DNA of 64,000 nucleotides, taken from assembly GCA_028456385.1 (NCBI GenBank), contig JALNQF010000073.1:124001-188000 (forward strand), in the 5' to 3' direction. Below, in pieces: positions 31,568 through 42,823 of this stretch (positions are counted from its first letter, which is position 1; every line of letters starts with the position of its first letter). The stretch is from Ophiosphaerella korrae. Lineage: Eukaryota > Ascomycota > Dothideomycetes > Pleosporales > Phaeosphaeriaceae. The notes under the pieces are model-generated. The model did not search any database. It saw only the letters and a program-made list of their open reading frames with translations, and was not told the origin of the DNA. The position numbers and the translations under genes are program-made.

Positions 31568-32710
31568 GGATGGAAGAATTGATGTGGGAACTGCCTAAAA
31601 ATAGCAATTGCCGGTTAATTCATTTTTCCTCTGGTTGAATCTTCTTTTTATAGTGACGTCTTTCTGAACGGTTCGTATCTTGAAAGACCCTGAACCGGAG
31701 TTAGACAAATGCGCAGAGGTAATTTTATGGATCAGTGCCACATAACTCTTCAAGTGCATTATCTCGTCAAGGAGTAAGCCTTTACCTTCCGGAGAGCAGT
31801 GAGGATGTTGAAAAGGCGGCTTTTCACTGGGTTGGAGCTTCCCAGGTGCACATCTTCAACATGGCTAATCATATATGACACACGGAAAAACTTTGTGCAT
31901 TCGTTCTTTGTTTGTCAGCAGTGTGACCCTAAGGCATATGATATATTGAGTCTTTCTGCAGACTAGGGAAAACAGATCAAGCTCTCTCTCTCTCTCTCTT
32001 GTTTCTTGCCCTTTTAGTACTTATTACCTCCCCACGACCAGGTATCTTTAATCTGGAAAATAACCCCCTGGTAGTAGTTCATCCTCCAGGCCCGGTTCCT
32101 AGGAAAAATAGATTGATTGATTGATTACTTCATAGGCAGCCCCAGCCACCCTACTAGTAGCTATGCAGCGTAAAACTATAAATAGAGGGGCCCCCGTTTC
32201 CGGCTTCTAGGGAACGGGCTTCTCCTTCCAAGAAATTTCCTACGTCCACGTGGTGGTTTTCCTCACCGCATAGGGAGCAAACGAGTTACTTAAGTGGGTG
32301 AGTATGGATTTCCCTCAGCTATTGTTCAGCGCTAATGGCAAGGAGTAAGATGCTCAAATCGGACTGCAAATTCGAGATCGCCAATCATGTGGCTCTCGAT
32401 TTTCTTGTGTCCTTGTGTGGGCTAGTCCTGATTTGGCTTAGTTTACTTCCTTCGGGTTGTAAAATAATGCCCTAGGTTCGAATCCTACTCAGGTTATTTT
32501 GACGTTCCCTTTTACTTTTTTTACTTGGAGTGCGGCCTACTCATAAGTTGTTATTTCATCACGTGATAATCCAAATTTGGCGTAAGCTGGTTCTTGCTCT
32601 CTGTAGGAAACTTGGATTTGAAATCGGTTTTTGATTTTCAATTTTCAATTTTATTTGTCCCCCCGCTAATCGGCCGCCGTACCACAACGCCGTCCCCTTC
32701 TATTCCTCTC
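31568..32710. other. Intergenic with (CT)n microsatellite
   Basis: (CT) repeat at 31982-31999; otherwise AT-rich with no recognised gene. A tRNA-like box motif occurs at 32424-32497 (see findings). Confidence 0.4.
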
Positions 32711-33499
32711 CTAAAATGGAATCAGTCGGCTTTTCAAACCCAGGATGATGATCCGTATGTTGCCTAAGATGTCGGTCTGCACTGCGCCGGTGGCACTGAT
32801 GCCGACGACCTTACCTCCGAACTCTTCTCGGCGCTGTCCAAGTTCTACCATGGCTATACCAAAGTCCGCATAGTTCAACGTTGCCGACGACTTGCCGCGC
32901 TCCATAAGCTTATACCCAGTGGCCTCTGTCCGGTTCGGACCCATCAGTGCAGGCCCGTCCGCCGTGATGTACGTGAGCAGTCCATCCTTCTCGGCTCCAG
33001 CGTACACTGCGCCGGCCTTCAGAAGATCCTCATAGATGTACCAGATTGCGAAGACGGTGAACCTCTTTATGAAACCCGGAACGGGCAATTGGACATCTGA
33101 ATTCAGAGCCAAGGATCGATTAAACAGAAGGACTGGTGTGTTGTACTCGGATTCTCGGTCTTTGCGAAGTTGGCCGAGAGCGGCGACGAGATGTGCTGCC
33201 GTCGTAACAGCAATGTCGACCTTGCGACTGGCGTAGTTGGTGGAGACGCAGACATATATGGTGGAAGCGCCGTTGATACAGGCTTTGAGCGTATTTTCAT
33301 CCGAGATGGAGCCTTCGAAGATAGTGATAGTGGCCGATGAAGCTGACTCAAGTTGTGGGAAAGCTTGGAGGAGCTTACTCTTCGAGCGTACCAGAATGTT
33401 GATACGGAGGTCGGGTATCTGCCAGTGCGAGGAAAGAAGGCATCTCAGAATTGCCGAGCCTAAATTACCAGTTGCGCCGAGGAGGGCGTAGACAGTCAT
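32711..33499 (-). CDS. NmrA-like NAD(P)-binding protein, intact
   Basis: 262 residues from ATG 33499 to TAG, single exon. The N-terminus has the Rossmann fingerprint GATGNLGS (residues 8-15), then an alternating beta-alpha pattern with RINILVRSKSKL, ITIFEGSISDENTLKA and INGASTIYVCVSTN. The later part has FIKRFTVFAIWYIYEDL and TYITADGPALMGPNRTEATG, typical of fungal NmrA-like/isoflavone-reductase-like atypical SDRs. These bind NAD(P)H and act as redox sensors or reductases; the substrate cannot be deduced. No lesion seen. Confidence 0.8.
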   Translation of the reverse strand: MTVYALLGATGNLGSAILRCLLSSHWQIPDLRINILVRSKSKLLQAFPQLESASSATITIFEGSISDENTLKACINGASTIYVCVSTNYASRKVDIAVTTAAHLVAALGQLRKDRESEYNTPVLLFNRSLALNSDVQLPVPGFIKRFTVFAIWYIYEDLLKAGAVYAGAEKDGLLTYITADGPALMGPNRTEATGYKLMERGKSSATLNYADFGIAMVELGQRREEFGGKVVGISATGAVQTDILGNIRIIILGLKSRLIPF

Positions 33500-33959
33500 G
33501 GTGTATGAGCTCGTGCAGTCTAGGCCTGAGTCGAAATCGTTAGTGGCCTTTCACTTTCTATGGTGAAAGCGAGTTACTTAAACAAGTAATCAGTGTAGGA
33601 GCTTAGAAATCAACAAATGCCGCAGCTCTCTCTTTACCAATCAACTAGTCTGACAAACTGAGAGCGCCCAAACCATCCACGTTATGCGAGCTTCCTCTAA
33701 CGATGCTTCGAGCATGTTCTGCTCACATAAGCCTATTCGTCAATTTGCTACTCGCTTATTATTAGGTGCATGAACGGCTTGAACGCTATAACTATAGTAA
33801 TAAATATGAACTATTTACTCCTTACTACTTTACTAATAATTACTTCTCTAACTACAACGCTAATAGAAGATAGTTTAATTACAATAAGAAGTACTTTATC
33901 TATAGTAAGAAGACTACTAGTTAATACACTACTTACTTAAAGAGTGTACGTAATTATAA
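33500..33959. other. AT-rich relic region
   Basis: Strongly AT-rich with many TA dinucleotides from 33780 on; probably the mutated 5' part of the following transposase relic. Confidence 0.45.
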
Positions 33960-34830
33960 TAACATTTCTATACGTATACTTAAAACTATATTATTAATCT
34001 TAACTAGAATATATTCTTAGCTTACTTTAAAGGTATTAATGTTAGTAATAAGATAAGTAGTAGAGAAAACATAGGCTATAGAGATAAAGAGTTACACTAC
34101 ACTGTTAGTAGGCGGTGTTTAGATTACCTTCTTACGCAGGTAAAGCTAGCTAGAGATAAAGCAAACTATAAGCCTAGTTGCTCTTGTGCTTTTATAAACA
34201 AGTATAGGATCCTTTGTTGCTATTAACTGCACTGTAGATTCCTCTACCCAGATCGAGATAACCACTTGGTCTACCCTAATGAGATCAGTTAGTGCTGGTA
34301 GTATCACCCAGTACTCACTAACCTACTGCCTATGCCGTTTATACCGCAAGATCCAGCTATTGTAGCGTCTAAGGGGCGTCCCAAAGGATCAACTACTACT
34401 AAGCTAACTGCCCCTATTCAAACGATCACCCCCCTGGACGCCACCTAGATCACCCCAGCGCGCCAACAGATCCACGTTGAACAGGCAAGAGAGTCTCAAG
34501 GTCAAAGAAACACCTCCCCTATACCTCCAGATAACTCTGCTACCCAGAAAAAGCGGCGGAGGAGGTCTACAAAGGTACAAAAAGCACCACCGACGGTTGA
34601 AAATACATTACTCGCAGACCAGCTAGCAGCTCTGGCAGCCTCTGTACAAGTGTTGGCCGCTCAGATCAATCCACAAGTTGCCCCACAAGGTTTAAGTTTA
34701 ACCGTTGAAAGACCGGAGATCATGGCTGAGCCATCCACGGGCCCCATCTTAGTCAAAGAGATATCAGTACCCACCCAACCACTATCTAAAAGGCCCAGGG
34801 AACGACTAAAAAAAGCCAACGTAGTGCTAG
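33960..34830 (+). pseudogene. MULE-type transposase, C-terminal relic with RIP-like stops
   Basis: One frame reads CSCAFINKYRILCCY-stop-LHCRFLYPDRDNHL, VYPNEIS-stop-CW-stop-YHPVLTN, PFIPQDPAIVASKGRPKGS, then a stop in LDAT-stop-ITPAR and a basic, Gln/Pro-rich tail (KKRRRRSTKVQ). The Cys/His cluster followed by KGRPKG is the C-terminal layout of fungal Mutator-like transposases (SWIM-type zinc finger, then GRPKG). Stops are TAA/TAG in positions explained by Gln or Trp codons. Upstream is AT-rich and unreadable. An LTR-A variant has inserted at 34831. Confidence 0.6.
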
Positions 34831-35284
34831 TGTCAGATGAGATGCTAGATGAGTTGCGCAATGAGATGCGCGATATTACTGACTGGCTCGCCGAACCAGC
34901 TCAAGCAGCAGCAGCAGCGAGCGGCTGGCCTTGCGGCTGCCCGCCAACCGGAGGCCAGTGCTTTTGAGCCAGCTCAACAGCTATCGCAAGACCGAGAGTT
35001 GAGCAAGCGATAGATAAGCTACGCAGGATCGGTACCAGAGGAAAACTGAGTAGGGCCGGCACAACCAAAACGACTGAGATAACGGATCTCCACGAACCAA
35101 GAGACTCTGGCAAAAGCCACGTAAGAGCTCTCTGTGTCGTATGAAGGGACAGGTATGGGGGCTGGCAGAAGGTGCAGGAAAAAGATAGACATCAGACAGA
35201 ACAATCAATCACTTCTCCCATCATCAAATATCTCATCATTTTATCCATCTCCAGTTCACGTAAAAGACACCCGTGAATCTGACA
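34831..35284 (+). mobile_element. LTR-A variant, 454 bp, with imperfect target duplication
   Basis: Starts TGTCAGATGAGATGC and ends CCGTGAATCTGACA. It shares GAGATAACGGATCTCC and GACAGAACAATCAATCACTT with LTR-A but diverges elsewhere, so it is a separate subfamily. Flanks are GCTAG (34826-34830) and GCCAG (35285-35289), a four-of-five match. It interrupts the MULE relic. Confidence 0.7.
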
Positions 35285-36204
35285 GCCAGAGTTACCCTCG
35301 CCCCTTCTAACCAAGCGGGTATTGTCACAAAGGTCAAAAAAAGCTACCAATTGGGCATTAGGTGAAGGTTGATAACGAGTGTGAAGAGTAGTGTTAGGGT
35401 TTAGCACTAAGCGCTGCATCTAGACGCATAGGCTTACCACCAACCTAATAGCCCTAACGTGCATTTAAAAAAAAAAGTTGTACGCGTACACCCGCCAAAC
35501 CAACCCCAGCGAACATATTGCGCAACTTTTTGAAGTTATGGGTGGATGATGACGTTGTGACGTTTTGGGGGTCAAGAGAAAATCTGGGGGTGGGACGGGC
35601 CGGTGGCAAAGGGCGCAAAATCGTGAATCAAACCGTGCCCAAACCCACGGAATTATTACTGGATGCCATATTATCATGGGTTGGTGGGCTGGTGAAGTGC
35701 GAGTGGGCTGGAGTTTTGATGTTCTGTGGCTGTGCACGCTAAGGGTCTTGGCCAGCGTATATCTTTGCGTATACTATATATCACGCACGTGATCGTGCCC
35801 AAAATCTGGAACCCCGTGCCTAAAATTGTTCACCTAAAATCAATCACGGGCAAGTTAGTTTTTCTTGAAGCATTTTCAAGACGAATAAGAATTCTAGTGA
35901 TAGGGCGCAGTTATCATTCAATTAAACTTGTTGTATTAGGTCTATTAGCGTGGTAGGAGATGAGGCTGATCGTTCCCATTTCCAAACCGCCCTAGCGTAG
36001 AGGCAAACCAATGACTATTGACATTCCTCTACCGTACAGAACAAGACATGCATCCCTCGGTGCACAAATTTCACTTGAACAGGTATCACCAGCGACACTC
36101 TTCTCCGATCCCAGTTTCCGCTTCGGATTTGTGTGTATTTTCCTCAACCGCAGTAGTAAGGCGCACACATCGATTCCCCCTACCCCCGAAGGCCCTAAAC
36201 CCGA
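35285..36204. other. Intergenic, no gene supported
   Basis: No coding frame with recognisable similarity. It includes the 3' flank of the C2H2 gene. Confidence 0.4.
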
Positions 36205-37203
36205 CTATGCGAAACCTAGGAGCTTCTGTCGTCCTGTAATAAGTCCATGTACGTTCTGTTGAACCTTCTCGAACCGCACAAACTTGCAGCTCTCGCTTTC
36301 AAGATGGTTGAAAAGTGCCGCTAAGCTTACAAACTCACGGCCACACTTTCGATTCGGACAATTATACAATTTCTCGCCATGAGCCGGCGAATTCAGATGC
36401 TGATTCAGACCTCGAAGGGTGTCATACTCTCGGTGGCAGACGTAGCACTCATATCCGTAGCCATTCCATGCGGCACTTGTTGCAATGTTCTGGGTGACAG
36501 AGTCGGGGTATGTAAGCAACTTCTTTGTAATTAGGCCACCAGGATCGCGCTTCTTGATCGCCCGGTAAATCACCTCTCGATTGAGGTTCTCGGCTCGTGT
36601 GCATGAGCCAGTTTCGAGATGGTGCGAAAGGCCGCTGGCTGAGACAAAGGCTGCTTTACAGAAAGGGCATGCTACGTTGGTGCCGCGGTGGACGCTGGAG
36701 TTGAGGTGCTTGGAATCATTAGCAAAATCTCTTGGATGCGGGAGAAGCGTATAGTAAGTGCTTGGATATGCATGAAATCTCACCATCTTCAGGGTATTCG
36801 CATTTTGGAATCCTCTGTCGCAATCATGACAGTATCGTCCCTTCCAATGGTTCGCAACCTCCATGTGCTGATTAGCGGAACTTTGGCTATGAAACCTTTG
36901 ATCACAAATCTCGCACTCGAACTGCGGTGCCCAGTGTCTCGTGTCATTCATGTGTTGTGTAGCGGAGTTCTGGCTGTGGAATCTTCGGTTGCATGTCTCG
37001 CATTCAAACTGCGGCATCCAGTGTCCAGTATCGTCCATGTGCTGGTTTGCCGACCGTTGAGTGAAGAATTCACGGTCGCATGTCTCGCAATCGTATCGCG
37101 GCGCCCAGTGGCCGAGTGCGTTCATGTGCTGATTGGCGGCGTGTTGGCTGTTGAATTCGCGATTGCATATCTCGCAGTCGTACATTTTCGACCCGTGAGT
37201 CAA
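36205..37203 (-). CDS. C2H2 zinc-finger protein with repeated fingers, intact
   Basis: From ATG 37203, five N-terminal fingers follow each other: YDCEICNREF...HAANQHMNALGH, YDCETCDREF...H, FECETCNRRF...H, FECEICDQRF...H and a shorter CHDCDRGF finger, each with C-x2-C and a distal QHM...H. A likely 75-bp intron (36783-36709; donor GTGAGA, branch GCTAATG, acceptor AAG) sits inside the fifth finger and would join NANTLKM to HLNSSVHRG; without splicing the frame stays open. Two further pairs follow: CPFCKAAF...H and CYVCHREY...H, CPNRKCGREF...H. Length about 307 residues when spliced. The repeated 'HW-x-P' spacers suggest internal duplication. Likely nuclear nucleic-acid binding, target unknown. 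Confidence 0.75.
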   Translation of the reverse strand: MTHGSKMYDCEICNREFNSQHAANQHMNALGHWAPRYDCETCDREFFTQRSANQHMDDTGHWMPQFECETCNRRFHSQNSATQHMNDTRHWAPQFECEICDQRFHSQSSANQHMEVANHWKGRYCHDCDRGFQNANTLKMVRFHAYPSTYYTLLPHPRDFANDSKHLNSSVHRGTNVACPFCKAAFVSASGLSHHLETGSCTRAENLNREVIYRAIKKRDPGGLITKKLLTYPDSVTQNIATSAAWNGYGYECYVCHREYDTLRGLNQHLNSPAHGEKLYNCPNRKCGREFVSLAALFNHLESESCKFVRFEKVQQNVHGLITGRQKLLGFA

Positions 37204-37708
37204 AGCTGCGACAGCAGGCGGGGGGCAAGGGTGATTGGGCGAGCAACCAAATGAACTCGTTAGGGGATTTTTCAGGCCTCAGTTCTTGGAAGTGGCGGAG
37301 GTTGCAAACATCAGGAAGGTTTGTGGTAAGGGGCGATTCTCAGCTTCAGCGCGCAGTGCACGCGTGTTGCTGCCTCGTCACTCCCGTGTCCGTGCGTGCA
37401 ATGCGCCACTTCGTGCAACACGCCACCCAACGGCACAACTGTGCCAAGACCTTTCTTGAGTGGGGGATGAAAGCTCCTGGTGTTGAGACGGGCAATGGTT
37501 GGTTTCCGCAGATGTCCGAGGTAGGATGGATACGGGTAGTAAGTGTATTGCTGGAGTAACTATCCAATGTATATATTACAATGAGGATGAGAGATTGAAC
37601 ACGATACCCTAATGATATGGCAACTATGTATCATATACTAAACGTGTCCCATGCTTTCCCAGGAATCCCAGGTTGTCCCAGGTCTGGGATTTCTGGGACA
37701 TATCACAT
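37204..37708. other. Intergenic with short inverted repeat
   Basis: Promoter side of the C2H2 gene. At 37657-37671 and 37684-37698 a 15-bp inverted repeat (TCCCAGGAATCCCAG with one mismatch) directly precedes LTR-B. Confidence 0.5.
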
Positions 37709-37988
37709 TGTAACGAAGGTCCCCAGAATCCTTGGGATCCTTGGAAACCTCTGAGACTAGTCTTGAGCGGGGCGGATACGCTAAAAATCATGACGTTGTA
37801 TAGTACTAGTCCAAAGCGGGGCCGGTGCGCTACACGAGCGCATAAAAAGCTCTACACTTGCGAACAGAAAAAAGCAAGTATTATTTTTCCAACACTAGTA
37901 GTACTTAGATTGCAATACTATTCGTCATCCCTTCACTATCTCTTGTGGCCTACGGCAAGTACTATTGTCTTCCAGCTACCTCTTAACA
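37709..37988 (+). mobile_element. Solo LTR-B copy
   Basis: 280 bp from TGTAACGAAGG to CCTCTTAACA, with CATAAAAAG in place of CATAAAAGG. Same family as the copies at both window ends. No clear target duplication (CACAT / CATGG). Confidence 0.75.
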
Positions 37989-38009
37989 CACATGGTTGCC
38001 AAGAGAGGA

Positions 38010-38229
38010 GCAAGCCATGGCGACCAGACAATGGGAGTGGGGCTGTTGATGCATGCTTCGCCCAATCGGAAGGGTCCCATTCTTGGTTCCCGCTGTGGAG
38101 CCGGCTCGGTGCCCCAAGTTTCGGATCTCGCTCCACTTCCGAGACGCTGTTCTGACCCGCCCCGGGATCTTTTGTCATCCGCCCAATCAGCCTTGATCGC
38201 CTCCCCCAGCCTCTGGATTTCGCTCCATA
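38010..38229. repeat. Dispersed repeat, copy 1
   Basis: Begins AAGCCATGGCGACCAGACAATGGGAGTGG (first 20 quoted elsewhere as AAGCCATGGCG) and ends TTCGCTCCATAA. Colinear with 42824-43089: shared blocks include TTGATGCATGC, CCCCAAGTTTCGGATCTCGC and TTCTGACCCGC. No obvious coding function or terminal repeats. Confidence 0.6.
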
Positions 38230-38902
38230 ACCAATAAGATAGGGTGTAGCAGCCTTGGAAGTCGAAGCCTATGCTTCGGCAGGTGGGTTGAGTGTCGCTG
38301 GCAGAACACCATCGTTGCGAGCACATACGAAGGCAGAAAGGCTCGATATGTTTTAGCGATACAGCTTTCGTATAGTCAAACAACGAACGACTCTTTACGT
38401 AAGCACTGCAATATTTAGCGTCATAGAGATATGCTTTAGTTTAACCTCTAAGCATCATGATGGGTTTTGGATCGTTCATATTCGTTGGCAAAGCCATAAT
38501 AGTGGCTATGCTTGGCACGGCACTACGCTATCTAGGGTTGCATGTCGTCTTCTGTCACTAGAAATGATCCTTATATCTCTTCGCAATGCCATCCATTCCA
38601 GACAATCATGGCAAAGGGGTGGCTGGTGCAGTTCGGTTAGCGAGGCTTACGGAGTGAGCACGACTTCTGATTGCGAAGAAAAACAAGAGAGATGCAGGGC
38701 TAATTAGGATGCGCACAGTGGCGTGCAGAATTGGTGTCCGGTTTTTTGAGCACCCACGCTTTCAGCGCACGATCTTTGGCAGCTGAGTGCGCGCGAAGAA
38801 ACTCTGCGCCACCATTGTCAAGGCGGACCGGTGATCCAACTGGGCCTGTCGTTCAAGACGGGAGTCACTCCGACTTTTTTTTTTAACCTCTTGCCAGGTT
38901 TA
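38230..38902. other. Intergenic, 3' flank of the HET gene
   Basis: No gene recognised; a poly-T run at about 38875-38884. Confidence 0.4.
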
Positions 38903-41446
38903 TTACACCACGACCATATCATGGAACTTGGCGGCTGGAGTCCCTTCCATCAACTCGCCGTACATGATGCCATGAACATATGCACTCCCAATCAGTCTAA
39001 ACCTCTCCTTATCGTTCTTAATTCCGCTAGCCTCTTCCCCGACCCCGACCCTTCTGAACACGAATGGTGTTGACGCGCCAGCAACGAGAGCCACCATATC
39101 TCCCTTGGCTATAGTGTCGTGACAAATGCCAACGAACTTCCTGTCCCTGGTCCGGAAAATTCTCCGATCCCTGTAGATGGAATTGATGGCCGTTGTGATT
39201 TCCCGCTCCTTTTCCAAAGCGTTGAGCAGATTGGTCAAGTTGAATCTGCCGTCCCACAAGGACTCCTCATCCTCATCCTCGTCGATAAGAGCCGAACGGT
39301 TGAGGGCGGTATTTTGTTGGCCATTCCTATCTTCTGGCTTTGTTACGTGACAGAAATGCTTCATCCGAGAAACTTGACGCGTGTGCATGTGCATGGATGG
39401 AAGATAAGGCGGAACCGAAGAAGCTCGTCGATGCTCGCCTTTAAACTGCTCCTTATTATTCTCCTTGTTTGGAGCGTCTGGTAAATCTTTCGTTTCCTTC
39501 TGGCGCCTGTTTTCGAACTCTTTGAGCCACTTAGAATTGGCTTGATCTGGCTCTTCTGCTGAATTTCCATCAAGGTAATCATCCAGAGATTCGCTAAAAT
39601 ATTCTGCCATCGGATATGCGTAACTATCCTGTGCTTTGAAGAACGAGTTGCGAACGTCCGGAAAGGTCAAGTGTATTCCATTGATATCTGCGGCGACGAG
39701 GTTGACGCTGTTTCCAAATGCCCTTCCACTCATGCGCTGAAACTTTCCGGAAGGCAGACCCCCAGCGTCGAACGTACTCTCGATCCACAATCTGAACTGT
39801 TTTCTTAACTTGGTCGAAGGCTTCCCTACGCGGTCGAGCATTATAGACTGACGCTTGAATACATCTCCCGTGATGCATCTGAGAAAGGAGTCCATACTTA
39901 ACTCCCGAATGCCCATTAGTTTCTTAGGCTCATACTCACGTCCTAGTTTGCTGACAAGGTCTAGCATGTGTCCTTCAACCGACGCCAAGTTGTGCATGTG
40001 GAGCTCCTCGTAAGACTCGCCGACTTGTTCAATAACATCGACTCGTGCTGCGGAAAGGGTCAATGTCCACTGGAAAGCCTCTTCCGATAAACATTCAGCA
40101 ACGTCAAAGACAGCTGGTTTGGCGTACGTCGCTGCTCGGTAATGTGTACAGCCGTAGAACCAAAACGGTTTAGGGAGCAATGGAGCGCGCAAGTCTGGAG
40201 CCCACGATGGCAGCTGATTCCGGAGATCCGCGACTTCTTTAGTCTCGCCGCCTTCTTCTTGATGAACAGGTTTGCTCTTTTCATCCGCCGGAGCTGCCGT
40301 GTCGTCGGCACTGCCTGTGATGGTTGTTTTCGTGTCGTCCATAGTTTTACCGACGAGCTGCAAGACATATGGCCAACCAATCCTCTGGGCAATCATTACG
40401 GCACAGTTTACGTAGAGTTTGTGGAGCGATGCATGCGGATTGGCCTCCTGATCGGTACCTTGTTGCAACGAGCTTCTCAGCTCCTCGCCCAGTAACCCCA
40501 GTATGGAGAACACCTTGTCCTCGGCACGCGTTGCATCTCGATCTCGGCTGAGAAACAGAAAGTCTTCGAAACGCCAGGTCTGACCGGCTAGGCGGTCCTC
40601 CCGGAACTTGAGGAGGTGTGGAATAGCACTATATCCGCTTCCATGGGGTTTATAGGAGATCGGTGTTGCACCCATGGCTAAGCTGTCTATGACACGAACC
40701 CCCTTGAGCATGCTTGCCAGGGTTATCTCCATGGAACCGACGAAAAATACCAGCTCCTTCGCAAGAGCCATTTCCTGTACGACCCAGGCTCGTTGGAAGT
40801 AATCGCGGGCCAATAACCTTCTCAGTCCATTCGTGGGCCGGAAATTCCTGTAAGTATTGATAATAGCTTGCTCCCAGCTCATCCCAGCCTTCAACCCGAA
40901 CCCACTGTACAAGGTAATCATGGAAGCTTGCCTATCTAACTGCTTTAGAATGTCGTACTCCGAAGAATATGGCTCATACTGGCGCGAATCCTCCTCAAGT
41001 CTGTCTAGATATTTTGGAAGCGACGAAGACACATGCTTGCATTCGCCAAGCCACACTAGCACCGTATCGGCATTCTCGTATATCTCTCCCATAACCTGCA
41101 GCTGCTTCATCTTCTCGGCCTTCGCAGCGGGGTCGCTCTCATCCTGATGGATGCATATTGCATCAATCCACAGTGGCCGCAGCTTCTTCAGCTGCCTCAG
41201 CCGGACGAGGAAGTCGTGCAGATTAGGCTGTATATGCAGGATCTTGCCGTCGCACAGAATGGGGCGGGACGAAGCCTCAGTTGCAGTCTCAACCCGGAAC
41301 TCGGTGTACTCATCGGGCCAGAAGATGCAACAGATGCGGTGCAGAACGCCGTGAAGGATGTCCCGTCTCCACGAGTATGAGACGGCGTTGTACGATGGTT
41401 TCGGAACAGCTGCGAGATCGACGTCTACGAGCCGCCCGCGGAGCAC
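38903..41446 (-). CDS. HET-domain protein (heterokaryon-incompatibility family)
   Basis: 847 residues from ATG 41446 to TAA, single exon. The HET domain is N-terminal: YNAVSYSW (19-26), ILCDGKILHIQPNLHDFL, LWIDAICIHQDE (92-103), MGEIYENADTVLVWLGE (119-135), DYFQRAWVVQEMALAKELVFFVG and a downstream AEDKVFSILGLL. The rest is HET-associated C-terminal sequence with an acidic run (DEDEDEE) and KGDMVALVAGASTPFVFRRVG near the end. HET proteins mediate vegetative-incompatibility cell death or non-self responses in filamentous ascomycetes. Upstream, a different frame (about 41533-41450) reads YQYHRLSTAQG, SFIRLFELEEGGNGD, which looks like the usual HET N-terminus; a frameshift or intron at the chosen start is possible. 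Confidence 0.85.
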   Translation of the reverse strand: MLRGRLVDVDLAAVPKPSYNAVSYSWRRDILHGVLHRICCIFWPDEYTEFRVETATEASSRPILCDGKILHIQPNLHDFLVRLRQLKKLRPLWIDAICIHQDESDPAAKAEKMKQLQVMGEIYENADTVLVWLGECKHVSSSLPKYLDRLEEDSRQYEPYSSEYDILKQLDRQASMITLYSGFGLKAGMSWEQAIINTYRNFRPTNGLRRLLARDYFQRAWVVQEMALAKELVFFVGSMEITLASMLKGVRVIDSLAMGATPISYKPHGSGYSAIPHLLKFREDRLAGQTWRFEDFLFLSRDRDATRAEDKVFSILGLLGEELRSSLQQGTDQEANPHASLHKLYVNCAVMIAQRIGWPYVLQLVGKTMDDTKTTITGSADDTAAPADEKSKPVHQEEGGETKEVADLRNQLPSWAPDLRAPLLPKPFWFYGCTHYRAATYAKPAVFDVAECLSEEAFQWTLTLSAARVDVIEQVGESYEELHMHNLASVEGHMLDLVSKLGREYEPKKLMGIRELSMDSFLRCITGDVFKRQSIMLDRVGKPSTKLRKQFRLWIESTFDAGGLPSGKFQRMSGRAFGNSVNLVAADINGIHLTFPDVRNSFFKAQDSYAYPMAEYFSESLDDYLDGNSAEEPDQANSKWLKEFENRRQKETKDLPDAPNKENNKEQFKGEHRRASSVPPYLPSMHMHTRQVSRMKHFCHVTKPEDRNGQQNTALNRSALIDEDEDEESLWDGRFNLTNLLNALEKEREITTAINSIYRDRRIFRTRDRKFVGICHDTIAKGDMVALVAGASTPFVFRRVGVGEEASGIKNDKERFRLIGSAYVHGIMYGELMEGTPAAKFHDMVVV

Positions 41447-42823
41447 ATCTCCGTTGCCGCCCTCCTCGAGCTCAAAGAGGCGAATGAAGGACGTGCCTTG
41501 CGCAGTGCTGAGGCGGTGATACTGGTAAGCCTCGGGACTCGAGCGAGCCTAATATTTGGTCAGAACACAATCTAGTAGCGTTGCCGGCTTAGACGAAGAC
41601 TGACTAAGAGCTTCTCGCCAAATTTTCTCTTTAGGCCGTTGAACTGCTCCATGACATGCGGAGTTCTTGCGCTTGACAGTAATGCAATTCCAACATGGCA
41701 GAAAAGGGCATGGAAAGAGCCTCAGCTGAGCACAAGAACACGCTATTCCATAAGAGTGCAAATTTCTCGAACGCCACTTGATTTAGCACCTTAAGGACAA
41801 AACATTTTTACAAACCCTACCAGCCCTCTAGCCTCTCAAGATTCTTATATACACACCGTCTAGCGACTTAATTTCTAATTCTAAAAGTAGATAAACTATA
41901 AGCCGGCGAGGTCTTGAAAGTACATACAATGTAATGGAAACAGGCAGCAGGTTCGTCTCCAGCCACAACAGCGAAGAGCCACAGGGGTCGGGTAAAATAC
42001 GAGCAATCACAGACGGCGTAAGGATCACCAACTTTCGATAGGCATGGTCTGGTACCGATGAAGCCCACCAGTCTCGTTCGTTAGGCGCATGCTAGAAGCA
42101 ATGCGTATATCATAGCCCAGTGTTTCTTGCCTTTGTTCAAGCTACATAATGCCGTGTTCGCTTCACCGGCTGCCACGTCAACAAAGCATCCGTGAATGGG
42201 CCAGTCCCGAAAGCACTGAAAACAGTAAAGTGCCACGCCAGTCGACGCTACATAATTGCCAGACTCAATTGGGTGTAGATGCCTAGCAAAATCGTCCGGA
42301 GGTTGTGCGCTGCGACCAGAATACACTGACTGATGGTTTTTTACGTCGATTACGCTGAGTAGTCAGTATTATTATCGCGCCAGCGTCGTTTTGGTGGTTT
42401 ATGCCAAACTCATCTGTTACACGAAAACAGCCATCGCAAATTGTACCGTTGCGCATACAAGCGTTATGTTGCCATCGTCGCCCGAAATGCAGTCGTCATC
42501 TCCATCTCCTTCACTGTCGCCGTCGTTGTCGTCGCCGTCAGCCCAGCCGCCGTTGTTGTACTCGCCGTCGCGTATACCGTCGTCGTGGGCGGCGAGTGAG
42601 GACTCTGATATGGACTTGCAATCGCTCACACGGGTGGGCGGCCCACTCCAACTTTTACGAGGGTTGACGCGATAACGCGAGATGGGCGCGATAAAGTTTA
42701 CAGCATAATACAATAATACTTGGTGCGCGACAACCACTGCGATGGTGCGCGTTAACCTCTCACGTGAATGCTAGGTCAGGAGAGGCGCACAGCCAGTCTT
42801 GGATTCGATCGAGGGAGAGGAAG
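41447..42823. other. Intergenic / low-complexity region
   Basis: Contains the 5' flank of the HET gene and, at about 42495-42600, a CGTCGT/GCCGTC-rich low-complexity stretch giving Ser/Pro repeats in one strand and Asp/Gly repeats in the other. I do not support a gene here. Confidence 0.4.

Noticed and set aside
42391..42675. Ser/Pro-rich open frame around the CGTCGT tract
   Set aside because: Low-complexity triplet repeat gives open frames on both strands; no conserved domain supports a gene.
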